Assembly: GCA_947095535.1 (NCBI GenBank)
Contig: OX352774.1
Coordinates: 234,633,825 to 234,697,824, forward strand
Direction of reading: 5' to 3'
DNA from: Poecilobothrus nobilitatus
Taxonomy: Eukaryota > Arthropoda > Insecta > Diptera > Dolichopodidae
Length of the DNA stretch: 64,000 nucleotides
The position numbers and the translations under genes were made by a program. Under the pieces are notes generated by a model. That model saw nothing but the letters and a program-made list of their open reading frames with translations, was not told where the DNA came from and searched no databases. Positions 1 through 11,112 of this stretch are shown piece by piece (position 1 is the first letter of the stretch; the number at the start of each line of letters is the position of its first letter).

Positions 1-47
1 GGAGGAGTAATTTTATTATACCCGATCCTATCGTACGGGTATAATAA
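1..47 (+). repeat. Rep-B 3' terminal fragment
   Basis: These bases match the last 47 bases of the full Rep-B copy at 33765-35340 essentially exactly, and homology stops at base 47. The text holds the terminal hairpin, TTATACCCG paired with CGGGTATAA. The rest of this copy lies outside the window. It is followed by unrelated sequence. Confidence 0.85.
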
Positions 48-1750
48 AGCCCTTTTGAGGGCTATCAAATACTTAGAGTAAATAAAAAAAATTAGAGTTA
101 GATATATTAAAAAAATTAAAAATATTGGCTAATTATCCAATTGTGTTTAACCACAGTTATTTATCAAACAACCTCAAATTTTGAGTTCAACGTATAAATA
201 AAACAAACACAATAATAATACAAAAATCCTTTTCAGAAATCATACACATTTGATAGAGAAAATTTTAAAAATGCCGTTATTGATTGCGTGAATTGCAATT
301 GCTTATTAAAATACCTCGAATTTCGAGGGGCGGGCGAATACTAGTGTATATGTATTCTTGAAAAAGCGTATAAATTTGATTTTGTAATCAACTCTAAAAC
401 CCTACTAACTAATTGTTAATATTGTTAAGTGGGTTGTTGTGAAAAATATTAGTTGCAAAGTATCTTATTTGATAAAATAAACTATGTGAAATATGATCAT
501 TATTATAAAATGAAATTTTTTTAAAATAAGAAATTTGACCAAATTGCATTAGTATAAATTAGGACTTTTGAATATAAATTTTGAGAAGAGTCCCGCTCCC
601 AATAAGAATGTCAATAGAGGTATAATTCCATATAATAAACAATATTCCATTTACATGTTTTTTTGAAAATTTAATTGAAAGTTTAAATTTATCTTCTGTT
701 CAAGTGTTAAATTTAAACAAAAAGGAAACAAATTAAAAAACAAAAAAACAAATGGAATTTTCTTTTCAAATGAAATAAATGTCCTTTTTTTGTCAATAAC
801 TATAAAAATCAAATTCTGATATGATTTTAAGTGCAATATTCATCAGTTATCATAACAGTTTTTAACTAAATTGAAAAAAGTTTGCTATTTTCATTTAAAA
901 AATCACTCAATTCAATACAATTAAAAAGATTTTCTTTTCTTTCAAATGTTAAATCAATTTTTTAACAAAATATCATTGATGACCTTAAGAACTCAATTCA
1001 AAAAAAAATTTTTTTTTAACCTTTTTTGTTTCCTTGAAATATGTTAAAACCAATAATAATAAAATAATATAATATAAAAATATTCCTTTTTTTCCCATTA
1101 TATTCAAAATATGACTAAAAACTATTTCAATATTATTATGTATTATAATATCAATTATTGAAACAACATGTTTTGTATCATCATCATTTCATCATATCAT
1201 CATCTGGGATATATTGATGATGACATTAGGATTAATAAATGTATACGTTAGGTTTTGAAACTAAAATATATACACATATTAAAATAAAAGTAAATTATTT
1301 TACCACAATTGGATTTGTATATATTCTATTCTCACCTGGATATCTAATTTATCGAACCATAATATAGATATTATCAATAAAATTGTCAGATATTTTAACT
1401 ACATATATAATATAAATTCTATAAATGTTATACGATACAGTGAGAAACATAAATGTATGCACAAAATAATAGCCTTCAAAATTCTTAAAATATATCTACA
1501 GTTTTTCTAATATTGAAACCAAATAGTGTTTTAAGCAAAAAAAAAAATGAACATAGATATTACTATCAAAAGAATTACAACTGGTTGAAGTTCTAAAGAA
1601 AATCTGACTTTAAATTTAGACAGCTATATATTTTACTTTAAATTTAGATTAAAATTAGTATTAATATATTATTAAATCATGATGTAGTCAATTTTTTTCA
1701 GATTCCTTCTATTAACATTTTTGTTCAATATTGTTTGGCAAATCACCACA
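48..1750. other. AT-rich DNA without recognisable genes
   Basis: This stretch is low-complexity AT-rich sequence with many poly-A and poly-T runs. A small perfect palindrome, CCTCGAA-T-TTCGAGG, lies at 314-328. A TCATCA-type microsatellite lies near 1180-1215. The short open frame at 651-836 (minus) is Phe/Asn/Lys-rich and is what poly-A/T DNA gives by chance. I see no gene. Confidence 0.6.
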
Positions 1751-2175
1751 GAAAAATACACAATTACACAGGGTAAAGAAACCGTTAAAATTTATTACAA
1801 AAATATTAAATCTATTCGGGCTACGTTTCATGAAATTTATGGTCAACAAAATCGACTTACAGAACTTACTATTTACAATGTAATTCAAAAATTCGGGAAA
1901 AATGGTATGTTAAGAATCTAATCAGTCAAAAACGTAATTTTACTGCTGAAAATATTGATGCTGTGTGAACCAAAGTGTGTACGAAAATCAAGAATAAACC
2001 ATTAGGACGTCGTTTTCAAGAGTTTGAACTTTCTTATGACACCACATGGAATATTCTTCACAAAGATTTGCATTTCAAGGCGTTTAAAATTCAGTAGACT
2101 CAAGAACTTAAACTAAATTACCAGTTATTGAGTAAAAATTTTGTAGATTACTCTTTAGATTAACTTGAAAAGTAA
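1751..2175 (+). pseudogene. IS630-Tc1-mariner superfamily transposase, N-terminal remnant
   Basis: Two adjacent frames give the DNA-binding half of an insect mariner-type transposase. The first (1751 to about 1905) reads EKYTITQ, then YYKNIKSIRATF, then QKFGKNG, the usual first helix-turn-helix region. A one-base shift near 1905 leads into a frame with FTAENIDAV, LSYDTTWNILHKDL and TQELKL, the second HTH and linker that precede the catalytic domain. That frame has stops at 1966-1968, 2095-2097 and 2161-2163. The catalytic DDE domain, including its usual SDEAHF motif, is absent, and terminal inverted repeats were not found. It cannot make an active enzyme. The family call rests on remembered conserved motifs; the order of motifs makes it fairly secure. 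It is a different lineage from the copy at 61526-62297. Confidence 0.8.
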
Positions 2176-2452
2176 CGGTCTATTAACTTCTTGTGTCATA
2201 AAATACACATCTTTAGTCTGCCTCCAAACATAAAATTATTCAATTGTTAAGATTCTAGATTTCTAAAAGCAGAAAATTGAAAAATATGTTAATCATTAAT
2301 ATTATTATCAATATTTTATAATAAATTCTTTAATTGCATTAAATAAATACTAATAAGTACTATTAAGTTGTAGTATATATTGTACGAGTATGCTTATTTA
2401 TGACATTCACTTAATCTATATTATATTTTTTCTTAACCAGTTGAGTGCTACG
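2176..2452. other. AT-rich spacer
   Basis: I see no gene or repeat here. It separates the transposase remnant from the foldback that follows. Confidence 0.5.
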
Positions 2453-2624
2453 GTCACCGGTGAACATAAAAAGAACTTACGTCAAGTCCCAATATCGTAT
2501 CACCGATGATAATTTTTGAAGGTAACAAAAACGGTGATGGGACGTGGAACTTAACGCAAGTTTATTTTTATTATCACCCATAAATATTGTAGTTGGAAAA
2601 ATTTGAGTAATGTTCACCGGTGAT
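2453..2624. repeat. Imperfect foldback element (MITE-like)
   Basis: GTCACCGGTGAACAT at 2453-2467 is mirrored by ATGTTCACCGGTGAT at 2610-2624. A second, inner pair of arms lies at about 2475-2505 and 2532-2561: ACTTACGTCAAGTCC against GGAACTTAACGCAAGT, then ATCACCG against CGGTGAT. Together they form an imperfect hairpin of roughly 170 bases. No coding capacity is present. A small non-autonomous DNA transposon is the likeliest explanation; no target-site duplication was established. Confidence 0.5.
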
Positions 2625-3988
2625 ATATTATGTGGACTTCGACGTGTTAATCAATAAATTATTTAATAACCTAATTTCAAATACAATAGAAAATGTTGAT
2701 AGTTTTTTTTTTTGGTCTTAAATATAAATTGTTATGTATTTCAGGAAAACTTGGAAATTATGTAGAAGAGAGAAACTAAGATTGATAATGAATCTACATG
2801 ACGTATATTGCGTAACTATTTGATTCCAGAAGAACAATTAGTTTAGATATAATTCAGCTTGTACAATTCTAGTCTGTGTATAGGCAACTATTTAAATCGG
2901 ACAAGAAACAATTATTCTACTAAGGAGTAATTTCATTTATCTCTTTATATTGCTAGATTATCTGATGCATCTTTCAATTTATGAGGTTATATTTTTGACA
3001 AATATGCTTTTGTATTGTATGAATCATAATTTGTTCCATAATTGAACATTGCTTCAGTAGATTTGTATTCTAGTGCCTTAGACTGAGTAAAATTTTACCT
3101 AATAAATTTTTATCTATTGGAATTGTTTTTTTTTTTTTTTGGGAACCTGGTCTAGTATCTTATATTGTGGTCCCAACAAAAGATCCTATATAAGATATGT
3201 AATCTTATATTGTAGTGTCCAAACAAAAAAAAATTTGTTTTTTTTTTGTTTTGCTCTAAAGGTAAAATTATTGGAATTATTGTTTAAGATGTTAATATAT
3301 AAATCAAAATATACCTAAATCGATTTTGGTTTTAATTATATCAAGTTGGATTTTTCTGTTCAAATGATATTTTGGAAAAGATTATTTTTTTGGTTCTCTT
3401 TTGATTGGTATTTTTAATGATATCTATTCAAAATATTGACATTATAACGAAAAAAATTAATAAAAATGGAAATTGAAAACAAAAAGGACTATTTTGTTAG
3501 TTACATTAATGTCAATACTAATAATAATATTGATTTTGTAATGAAAAAAATTAAATTATTTTCATTTTTTGAAAAAAAATTATTAATTTTGATTGAACAG
3601 TTTCATTTTTAGTTCTTAATGGTTTTATTTGTTTTTTCATTTACATAACAAATCATTTTTTGTTTTTAATTTTCTTTTAATTTTATTTCATTTTCAAATT
3701 GATTCTTATAAATTCATTCTTATAAAATTCCAAAAATTCTTTTATGCAAATATTTTAAAATCCGTATTAATAGATATTAAATTTAAATGTTTTTATACTA
3801 ATGTTTCATATTGCACTGCGAAATATCGTCTAAAGAAATAACTAAATAACGTCAAAAATTTTCCTGTTTTTAGGTCATATTTCGTAATGAAAAAATTTTG
3901 GTGAAATATAAGATCTAATTATGAGTGAAATAACATATAATATTGAAATGACATATAACAGTGAAATGAAAAATTAAAAAAAAATTAA
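2625..3988. other. AT-rich DNA without recognisable genes
   Basis: The stretch is mostly low complexity. At about 3157-3235 a short imperfect direct duplication is seen: the text TCTTATATTGT followed by GTCC and AACAAAA occurs twice, about 50 bases apart. The open frame at 3629-3841 is Phe/Leu/Ile-rich and appears to be a chance product of AT-rich DNA. Confidence 0.5.
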
Positions 3989-4234
3989 GGTTGACGCACG
4001 CACCGCTTCTCATTCATAAGGTAATGAGAGGTCTCGGATTCGATTGCCGGCTGTGTACAATAATTATAATATAAAAAAATATATATATTCACATATCGCA
4101 ATATATAAATACTTAATATATCACATAATATCTCGTACACCCCACATTCCTACCAGAAAACAGGGGTTATAGCTACCTGGCACATTTATGTACCACGGTA
4201 CCTGTATATAAATAAATAAATAAATAAAAAAAAT
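3989..4234 (+). mobile_element. tRNA-derived SINE, copy 1
   Basis: The head resembles a tRNA. TCTCAT at 4008-4013 pairs with ATGAGA at 4024-4029 as an anticodon-like stem, followed by a B-box-like GGATTCGATTGCC at 4036-4048. A conserved body follows (TATCTCGTACACCCCACATT and ACCACGGTACCTG). It ends in an AAAT-type tail at about 4206-4234. The body recurs in reverse orientation at 48247-48410, which shows that this is a dispersed repeat. SINEs have no coding capacity and depend on a LINE reverse transcriptase. The A box is not clear, so a tRNA origin is likely but not certain. Confidence 0.7.
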
Positions 4235-6341
4235 TAAATAAAATCTAAAATTAAATTTATTTTTTAAAAATTAAAACAAAACTAAAGTTTTATATTATAA
4301 TTTTTTATTATAAAAATTTGCAAATAATTTTGTACAAGAAAACATCGTTGAAGTTCTGTCTCATATGCCGTTTCTCAAAATTCCAATCAAAAAATTCCAA
4401 ATTATTAAATACCAAAATATAAAAATCCCAAATGTAATAAATTCTGGAAAAAGCGTATAACACTGATTTTATCACCAAATATTCCTAATTAATTTTACAT
4501 ACATATTTATTTAATATTCGATTTTTTTTTAATATTCGATTCTGTATTCGAACTTGGATTACGCAGGATGGGGAAGAAAATTTGGAGAGACATTTAGAAA
4601 AAAAATGTTACTGTTCTTCTTAAACTCTGCTAAATGGTACATACATACTGAGTGGCTATCGTTAAACTTACAAAAGTGTTTTAAAGCATTAAAATCTTAA
4701 AAATATGTAAATTGTTTAAATGCTTTAAGGAAGTAATGAAAAATATTTTCAAAGATTCTTCTGCTTGCCAAAATCAAAATCGTTAAATTGCAAAAGAACA
4801 TCATAAAAAAACATAATAATTTTTCAATTATGTAAATTAAGCATTTTCTATTTCTATTTTTTTTTTCTTGTTATTCTTGTATTATTATTTTCTTATTTTT
4901 AAATGTTTGTTTTCTATTTACTATTTTGCATATTTTAGAGTAGTCAAAAAAAAATAAAAACCCCTTTTCTTTGTCCAAGAATAAAAAAAAAACCATTTTA
5001 AAATGTTTATTTGTAGTTTTGATTGGAAAAATAGAAAATCATTTTTTTTTTATTTTTCTTTTACAAAAAAAATTTTCACACAATAAAATTACAGTTTAGT
5101 ATAAATACATTTTTTTTTTTTTTAGAAAAGAAAAAGGAAATTCTTGTGAAAAAATTTTCCAGCTTAAGATTCTTTAATGGTTTTTGTGTTTGGTATTAAA
5201 TAAATTTTTTTTTTTTTTTTTTTTGGCATACGAACAAAGAATTTTTGTGGTAATGAATACAGCAATAATAATAATAGTAATAATGACTTGAAGAATAGAA
5301 AAGAAAAATTTTTGTGGAGTTAAAATAAAATTTTACAAGTCATTATTGATCATGAAATGAATTTTGTTTCATTAAAGATAAGAATAAAATATTTTTATAT
5401 AGAAAGAAATAAGTAAATATAGGTATATAGATCAAGTATATATTTTTAGGAAGATTAAATAATGAACTCATTCATTTTAATAGTTCGAATAATACAAACG
5501 AACTAAAATAAACATACAGTATATCAAAGATTTTCTTTTCTAGAAAGTTTTAAGCTTAATGAATTAAAAAATGTCGAATTTTTAAAACTTCTTTTAAATA
5601 CAGTATGTATTTTAAATACATACAACATAGCAAATTTGTTAATTGGTCCCTATAAATACTAACACCAATCTGTAGACTTATAATCATTTTTTTGTGCGAG
5701 AATAGGAAAAAAGAACGAATTTTTAATAGTTCATTAATTAATTCCTTTGTTTATTCATCAAATAATGGGTTGTAGTGACAGTATTTGACACTTGGTTGAA
5801 ATATCACTAATGATTATCCTATCTACGAATATTTCGGTAATGAATAGAAACACATACATCGAAATTTCCTCAAATTAAATATACATTGTAAAAAAGCAAT
5901 TTAATTTTCCTTGAATCAAGGTATATTTATTATAACCCATTTTGATTAATTTTTTTTTTTTTTTGACGAAACATTCGTTTTATGGAAAGTCCATATGAAA
6001 TAATTCTAAAATTGTAATCTAATTTTGAAATAGATTTGTTTGACAAATTTCCATATAATTTTATAGAAAAGCATCTTAACAATAAATTATTTAAACTCCT
6101 TTGTTAGGCGTCTTGATTGCACAAATCAGATTAACAATAATTTGTGTAAACAAAACTAATTCCTCCGTGATTTTGTAAACAACTCAAAGTCAATTATTGT
6201 AATCCTCTATTGTTGTCCAATTCTAAAAATCCTCACTAATTATATATTATTTTACATACTTATGAAATAATAAAGTACTAAAATGAACCGCCGTCCTCAA
6301 ACCGCGTTAAACTATTTATTGAAACCCTAACTTAATAATAT
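4235..6341. other. AT-rich DNA without recognisable genes
   Basis: Long poly-T tracts occur at about 5111-5123 and 5206-5224. A perfect palindrome, GTATGTATTT-T-AAATACATAC, lies at 5603-5623. I see no coding region or dispersed repeat. Confidence 0.5.
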
Positions 6342-6733
6342 AGCATTTTTACTTTAAGAAGATTTTTTTTACTTTAAGTGAATAATTTCCACTTTACGTA
6401 AATACATTTTTATTTTAAGTAAATAGTTTTTACTTTAAGTGACGACATTTTTATTTTAAATGAGAATCTTCACTTCAGTAAGATATATAATAGATATATA
6501 ATATGCAAGATATATAATATGTATCTGATATTTATGTATCTATATGCATATATATTTAATATATTTATGTAATATTATGTAATTTTTTAATTAAATTTTT
6601 ATTACAAATGTCCTCACTTAAATTAAAACATCTTTATTTAAAGTAAAGGTTTCTTCACTTCAAATAAAAAAATATTCATTTAACATAAAAATATATTCAC
6701 TTATAGTAAAAATGTATTCAGTTAAAGTGAAAA
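6342..6733. repeat. Foldback-like element with arms of ~21-bp repeats
   Basis: The left arm (6342-6478) holds about seven degenerate units around the core ACTTTAAGTGAATA, spaced 20-21 bases: cores near 6351, 6371, 6391, 6412, 6432, 6453 and 6471. The right arm (6612-6733) holds about six units of the reverse complement, CACTTAAAGTAAAA, at 6615, 6635, 6656, 6677, 6698 and 6719, a regular 21-base step. A ~130-base AT-rich spacer rich in GATATATAAT-type text separates them. Inverted arms made of short tandem units are the hallmark of Foldback-type elements. The open frame at 6660-6890 (minus) is a product of these repeats. Confidence 0.6.
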
Positions 6734-8520
6734 AGAAATATATATGAATATATATTATATAAACAAAAAATAATTTACAATAAAAAACAATTCTGAGAAT
6801 TATTTTTAAAAAAACTCTACGGAAAAATAAAATTATATTTTCTGAAAAAAAAAAAGAAAACATTTTCTCTAGCATTTTATTCTTTTCCAAGAAGAAAAAA
6901 ATTTATTTAAATATTCTTAAAATAAACCCAATTTAGATTTTAGTTAAAATAATAATTTTTTTTTTCTTTGAATTGTTTTTCACATTTTTATAAAAATATT
7001 ATATTTCTGTTTATGTGATTTGTTGCCAATTTACACAATTAAATCTATAGAAAGAATTTTTGCTAGAGTATTTACCTATAGATCAATGCATCAAAATGTG
7101 GATGAAAATTGAACGATTAAATAAATTTCTATTTTTTAAATGACCTTATAATTATTTTGAAGTCCATTTTTGTAACCCAGCTTTTATTTTTATTTTCAAT
7201 TTCCCTTATTATTGTACGTGATATGTATGTCCTTGCAAAAAATTTTCAAATTTATAAAGATCTTAATTGTTTTATTGTAAAAAAATATCACTACAAGCTT
7301 AGTGATACAAGCTTAAAAAAGAAAAATTTTTTGTAATTTAAAGATGAGAAAGTCTTTTTTTGCTTTCTTTTTTCAAAACTAATAATCTTTTGTGTACTAA
7401 AATTGTAGAGATCTGCACTTAATAATAATGAAAGAATTTTTAACATACTCACAGTATAGTACGTATCTGTTATCTTCATTTCAATACTTTTCATTTAGAT
7501 ACATAAATTTAAAAGACCCAAAATTTTATCATATTTTATTTCTTTGAAATAATAGTGATCCTTTTTATAAAAATTTATGAAAATTCTATCCTAGGAAATA
7601 AAATTCTCAAAAAGAAATATTTTTAAAAAAAATTGTAACGCTAGAATAAATCGATTAATGAGTTTGATATTTTGTATTTTTTTGGCCTTAAAAATTACAT
7701 TAGAGACTTATGTGGGTTGAGAAAAATAAAAATATTTATCAATAAACAACTTATTAATTCAAAGATTTTAATTAAAAATTCATAAAAAAAAATGGCTTTT
7801 TGTTTCTGATATTGATTGGAAAATTTTTTTTTTTTGGAAGATGGGAAAGTTAATTATTTTTAAACAAATAAACAATTTACATTCGTAGAATTATAATAAG
7901 AAAAAATCATAGAAATTATATTTTTCTTTTATTCTATGTTTTTATTTTAATTTATACTTTTTGTATTGCTTAGAACCAATTAACTTTTTATTAAAGTGTC
8001 AACAAAATGAGTATCTAAAATTCTTTGAACAAAATTCCTTTTTTTTTAATTTAATTTTTTTTTTAAGATATTACAATAAAATGAATCGATTATAATATAA
8101 TCGGGTGAGTTCGAGTTTGTTCCATACGCCAAAATTTGAAATTTTCAATCTAGAAGTAAATGTACAGATTTAAAAATCATCTTTTTCTAATTGTCTCATT
8201 AGGTTTAACGTATCATTTTCCGTTTTTGAGTTAAGGGGTTCTTACTTTACTTCATTAAGGAACATTTTTAAATTTCTTTAATTCTTAATTATTCTAGCAA
8301 ATGCCATTTTTTTTCAATACAGTAAATTGTACAATCTATGAAACAAGAAAGAATCCAAAACTAAAAGTTTTTAAAGGAGTACATTTTTCATTAAAAGACA
8401 ATAAAAACAGTTTAGAATACTGAGACTAATACCAAAATTTTTAAAACTTTCACAAAATTTTAAATGTAAGAAAAATCTGTGGAAAATCAAGAGATACTTT
8501 AACAATTTTAAGTAAATCCT
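6734..8520. other. AT-rich DNA without recognisable genes
   Basis: Only low-complexity AT-rich text is visible. The open frame at 7291-7494 (minus) has no recognisable motif and is probably chance. Confidence 0.5.
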
Positions 8521-8920
8521 TTGTAATTAAGAAAAACTATTATCAATAAGCTTTGAATTATAAATTTTCAGTTTTATTTTCAAAAAATTTGTACAGGTAC
8601 AAGTTACAAGTGTCTAAAAATAGCAGAACCTAAGGAATCCACATTGGGCTTTTTAAACTTTGAACATAAAAAAAATCTTTTAAAAGAACCTATTCATGAC
8701 TAAAATTTCATTGTTTTACCATTGTTGCACCAAGTTTTGAAATTTATCTTAGATTTTAATGTAAAAGATAAACTTGTTAAAAATTAAAACACACTATAAT
8801 AAATTATAAGGCAACTCTACATAATTAAGAAAAACTGCTCATACAATATGTAAAAACATAATAGCTTTTATTTTTTTACTTTAGTAAAATTTGTACAGTT
8901 CTTCAATAATAGAAAATAGT
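8521..8920 (+). repeat. Possible very old Rep-A relative
   Basis: ACAGGTACAAGTTACAAGTG followed by TCTAAAAATAGCA (about 8595-8627) resembles the Rep-A core ACAGGTGCCTAAGTTACAGG, TGTCTAAAAATAGCAAA. TAATTAAGAAAAACT occurs before it (about 8525) and again near 8822, as in the Rep-A unit start. Similarity outside these blocks is weak, so this is a tentative call. Confidence 0.35.
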
Positions 8921-9106
8921 TCAATAATTTTCTTTAAATAGAAATCAATTTCTGCTTTTTTTCATGTTTCATTTCATAATATACATATAGAAGTTAAGAA
9001 ATCTGTTAACTTGCATCTGCTAAAATTTCCATTTTATGCCTCTCCTACAATTTAAGTTCATAATTCCTCTTCCTTACTCCCTTCTCTTTTCTTATCCTAT
9101 TACTCA

Positions 9107-9295
9107 GCCATTATATATAGCTTTACAGTTAGGGACCAGACCATTATAATGCTTATGGGGAAAGGTCGTTTTAGTAGGTAACAGTCCCACAGTACCAAGC
9201 GCATCTAGATTTCTTGGTGCTTTTTGAAGATATACACCTCCTGCAGCAAAATAAAATGTCCAAAGACTTTTAGATAACCAGCTTGTTTCATTTGT
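9107..9295 (-). other. GC-richer island with an open frame, unidentified
   Basis: This block stands out from its surroundings by base composition. On the minus strand it is open for 63 codons between an in-frame TAG (9296-9298) and a TGA (9104-9106). The predicted residues are balanced rather than AT-biased, including GGVYLQKAPRNLDALGTVG and FPHKHYNGLVPNC. There is no ATG. A splice-acceptor-like TTTTATTTTGCTGCAG precedes GAGGTG near 9241. It could be a terminal exon, a transposon remnant, or chance. I do not recognise the protein. Confidence 0.3.
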
Positions 9296-9298
9296 CTA

Positions 9299-10074
9299 TT
9301 AGTTATTGAGTAAGTGTATAAAAATAACATACTTATAAGTGTAAGATTTAATTTTTTAAATATATTAAACTTAAAAATATTCTAGTAACATTTCCTCAAG
9401 ACTACAAAAGATTCGATTGTATAAACATGTTTTTCTTTTTCAATTTTTTCGAAACATATTCGAAGGCTTATGGAGCAAACTTTCATCTGACGATATATGA
9501 AAATTAATTAATAATTTTTTTTTAATCATTTCTTTGATTTTATATAATAGATTTTTTATGTTTTTCTTTTAATAAAAATTAATTCTCTGAAAAATAATTA
9601 ATTAAATTCATTTAATTTTTATTTGATCAAAATAATGAAACAGGAAGTTTTATTTCATCGAAAAGAATAAAATAATATTATGGATATCGTACGCTACTTT
9701 TTAATTTTTTTGGTCTTTAACTGATAGTCATTATTTGGTACATGTTGGAACACGTGGTAAGATTAGCTAGAAAATCGAGAGTATTATGGAAAATGGATAA
9801 AGAGAGTAGCAATATGTTAAAAATATATTCTTATTAATAGAATTCATCTCAATTAATTGAAACTTAATTAGATACTACATGAGAGACTATACTAGATCTT
9901 AAATCACATATTGCTTAAATTGCAAACGATACAATTACATTTCTTTATATTATATGCTTTTATATTAACTCGTCGCTGTCGGTTTATTTATTTATTTATT
10001 TATTTATTTATTTGTCATTCTGTCACGCTTTTTATTATCTTCGTAATCTGTTAGCAACATTTATAAGTGTAGTA
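9299..10074. repeat. AT-rich spacer with (TTTA)n microsatellite
   Basis: The stretch holds no gene that I can see. A TTTA tetranucleotide run of about eight units lies at about 9982-10013. Confidence 0.6.
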
Positions 10075-10160
10075 TGGTGCAGAGGATAGTGTACAGGTTT
10101 CAAAAGTGAGGATCATGTTGTTCGAATCCAGTTCAAATGCAACATTTTTTTTTTTTAACT
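10075..10160 (+). repeat. tRNA-like SINE head
   Basis: TGGTGCAGAGGATAGTGTAC at 10075 is A-box-like. GTTCGAATCC at 10120-10129 is an exact B-box core, about 45 bases downstream. A T-rich stretch follows. The first block recurs at 10424-10445. A true tRNA is unlikely because no acceptor stem closes the arms. A tRNA-derived SINE or its remnant fits best. Confidence 0.45.
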
Positions 10161-10423
10161 ATCTATTCATCAACATTTTTTGAATAAAATATGTATACAT
10201 TTTTGTATATATCAATTTAAAACTTACATTTTTATCTCTTATTCATGCATACAAACATACACATTATATTTTTGATCTTTCCTGGTGTTTTGTATTAGCA
10301 TAATTAGCAAAACACAATCCATACATACAATATTTTTATGTATGTTGCTAAGTTATTTTGTTTACAACATTTGTTTAGTATTTAAATCAAAATATTTGCT
10401 GTCAACATTCTTTAATGCATATA

Positions 10424-10445
10424 TGGTGCAGAGGAAAGTGTACAG
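10424..10445 (+). repeat. Second copy of the SINE A-box segment
   Basis: TGGTGCAGAGG, then AAAGTGTACAG, repeats the A-box block at 10075 with one substitution. No B box follows, so this copy is truncated. Confidence 0.4.
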
Positions 10446-10768
10446 ATAGAAATATACAGTAAAATACATTTATGTATATCATTTTCATACGTGTAAAAAT
10501 GTTGCTAAAATTGGATTGTAATATTTATAATAACAGTATTTTGGTACATATTTAACCCTTCGAGGTACTTTCATTATTTATGAATTACTGCAATAAAAAA
10601 TGTTTACTCTTGCTGTAATGGAATCGATTTAACGTCTCTTAATTTACTTAAACATTTGGTATAAAATTGTAAAACGTATTTTATATCAGAAACAATAATT
10701 AATGTAAGTAAAAATATCCCATATTTTCTAAATTTAAATTATGTGTTTCATTTAAAACTAAAAAGTAT

Positions 10769-11112
10769 AAAATAAAATAATAAGTAAAAAAAATAATTTT
10801 TAAAAAGACATATGCTTTTATCAAAACCGAATTCGCCCCCTAAAAAGTAGAAAATAAAATTGATTGCTAGAATAAAAAAGGAACACGAACCTCAAATTTC
10901 GCAGATTTTTATTTAACCTTATTCCAGCAATTTACTTTTATATTATAACAGTCCAAAATGCTTGCACTAGCAACTCACTTTTATATTATAATAGTCCAAA
11001 AAGCTAAAGTTTTGCAATTAATTTTATTTTCTACTTTTTAGGGGGCGAATTCGGTTTTGATAAAAGCATATGTATTTTAAAAATTATTTTTTTTACTTAT
11101 TATTTTATTTTC
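10769..11112. mobile_element. MITE with ~99-bp inverted repeats
   Basis: The arms at 10769-10867 and 11014-11112 are inverted copies that differ at only a few positions. They share ATATGCTTTTATCAAAACCG and GAATTCGCCCCCTAAAAAG. The ~146-base centre is non-coding and contains a short direct repeat (ACTTTTATATTATAA, then AGTCCAAAA, at about 10935 and 10978). Size, long terminal inverted repeats and lack of coding capacity indicate a miniature inverted-repeat element or solo foldback. The boundaries sit in AT-rich text, so a target-site duplication could not be fixed. Confidence 0.75.

Noticed and set aside
6660..6890. 76-codon frame on the minus strand
   Set aside because: It is a product of the 21-bp repeats of the foldback arm and flanking poly-A; the residues are mainly Phe, Ile and Tyr.
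10075..10135. Possible tRNA gene
   Set aside because: A and B box-like blocks are present, but no acceptor or anticodon stem closes and the first block is repeated downstream. A SINE head is more likely.
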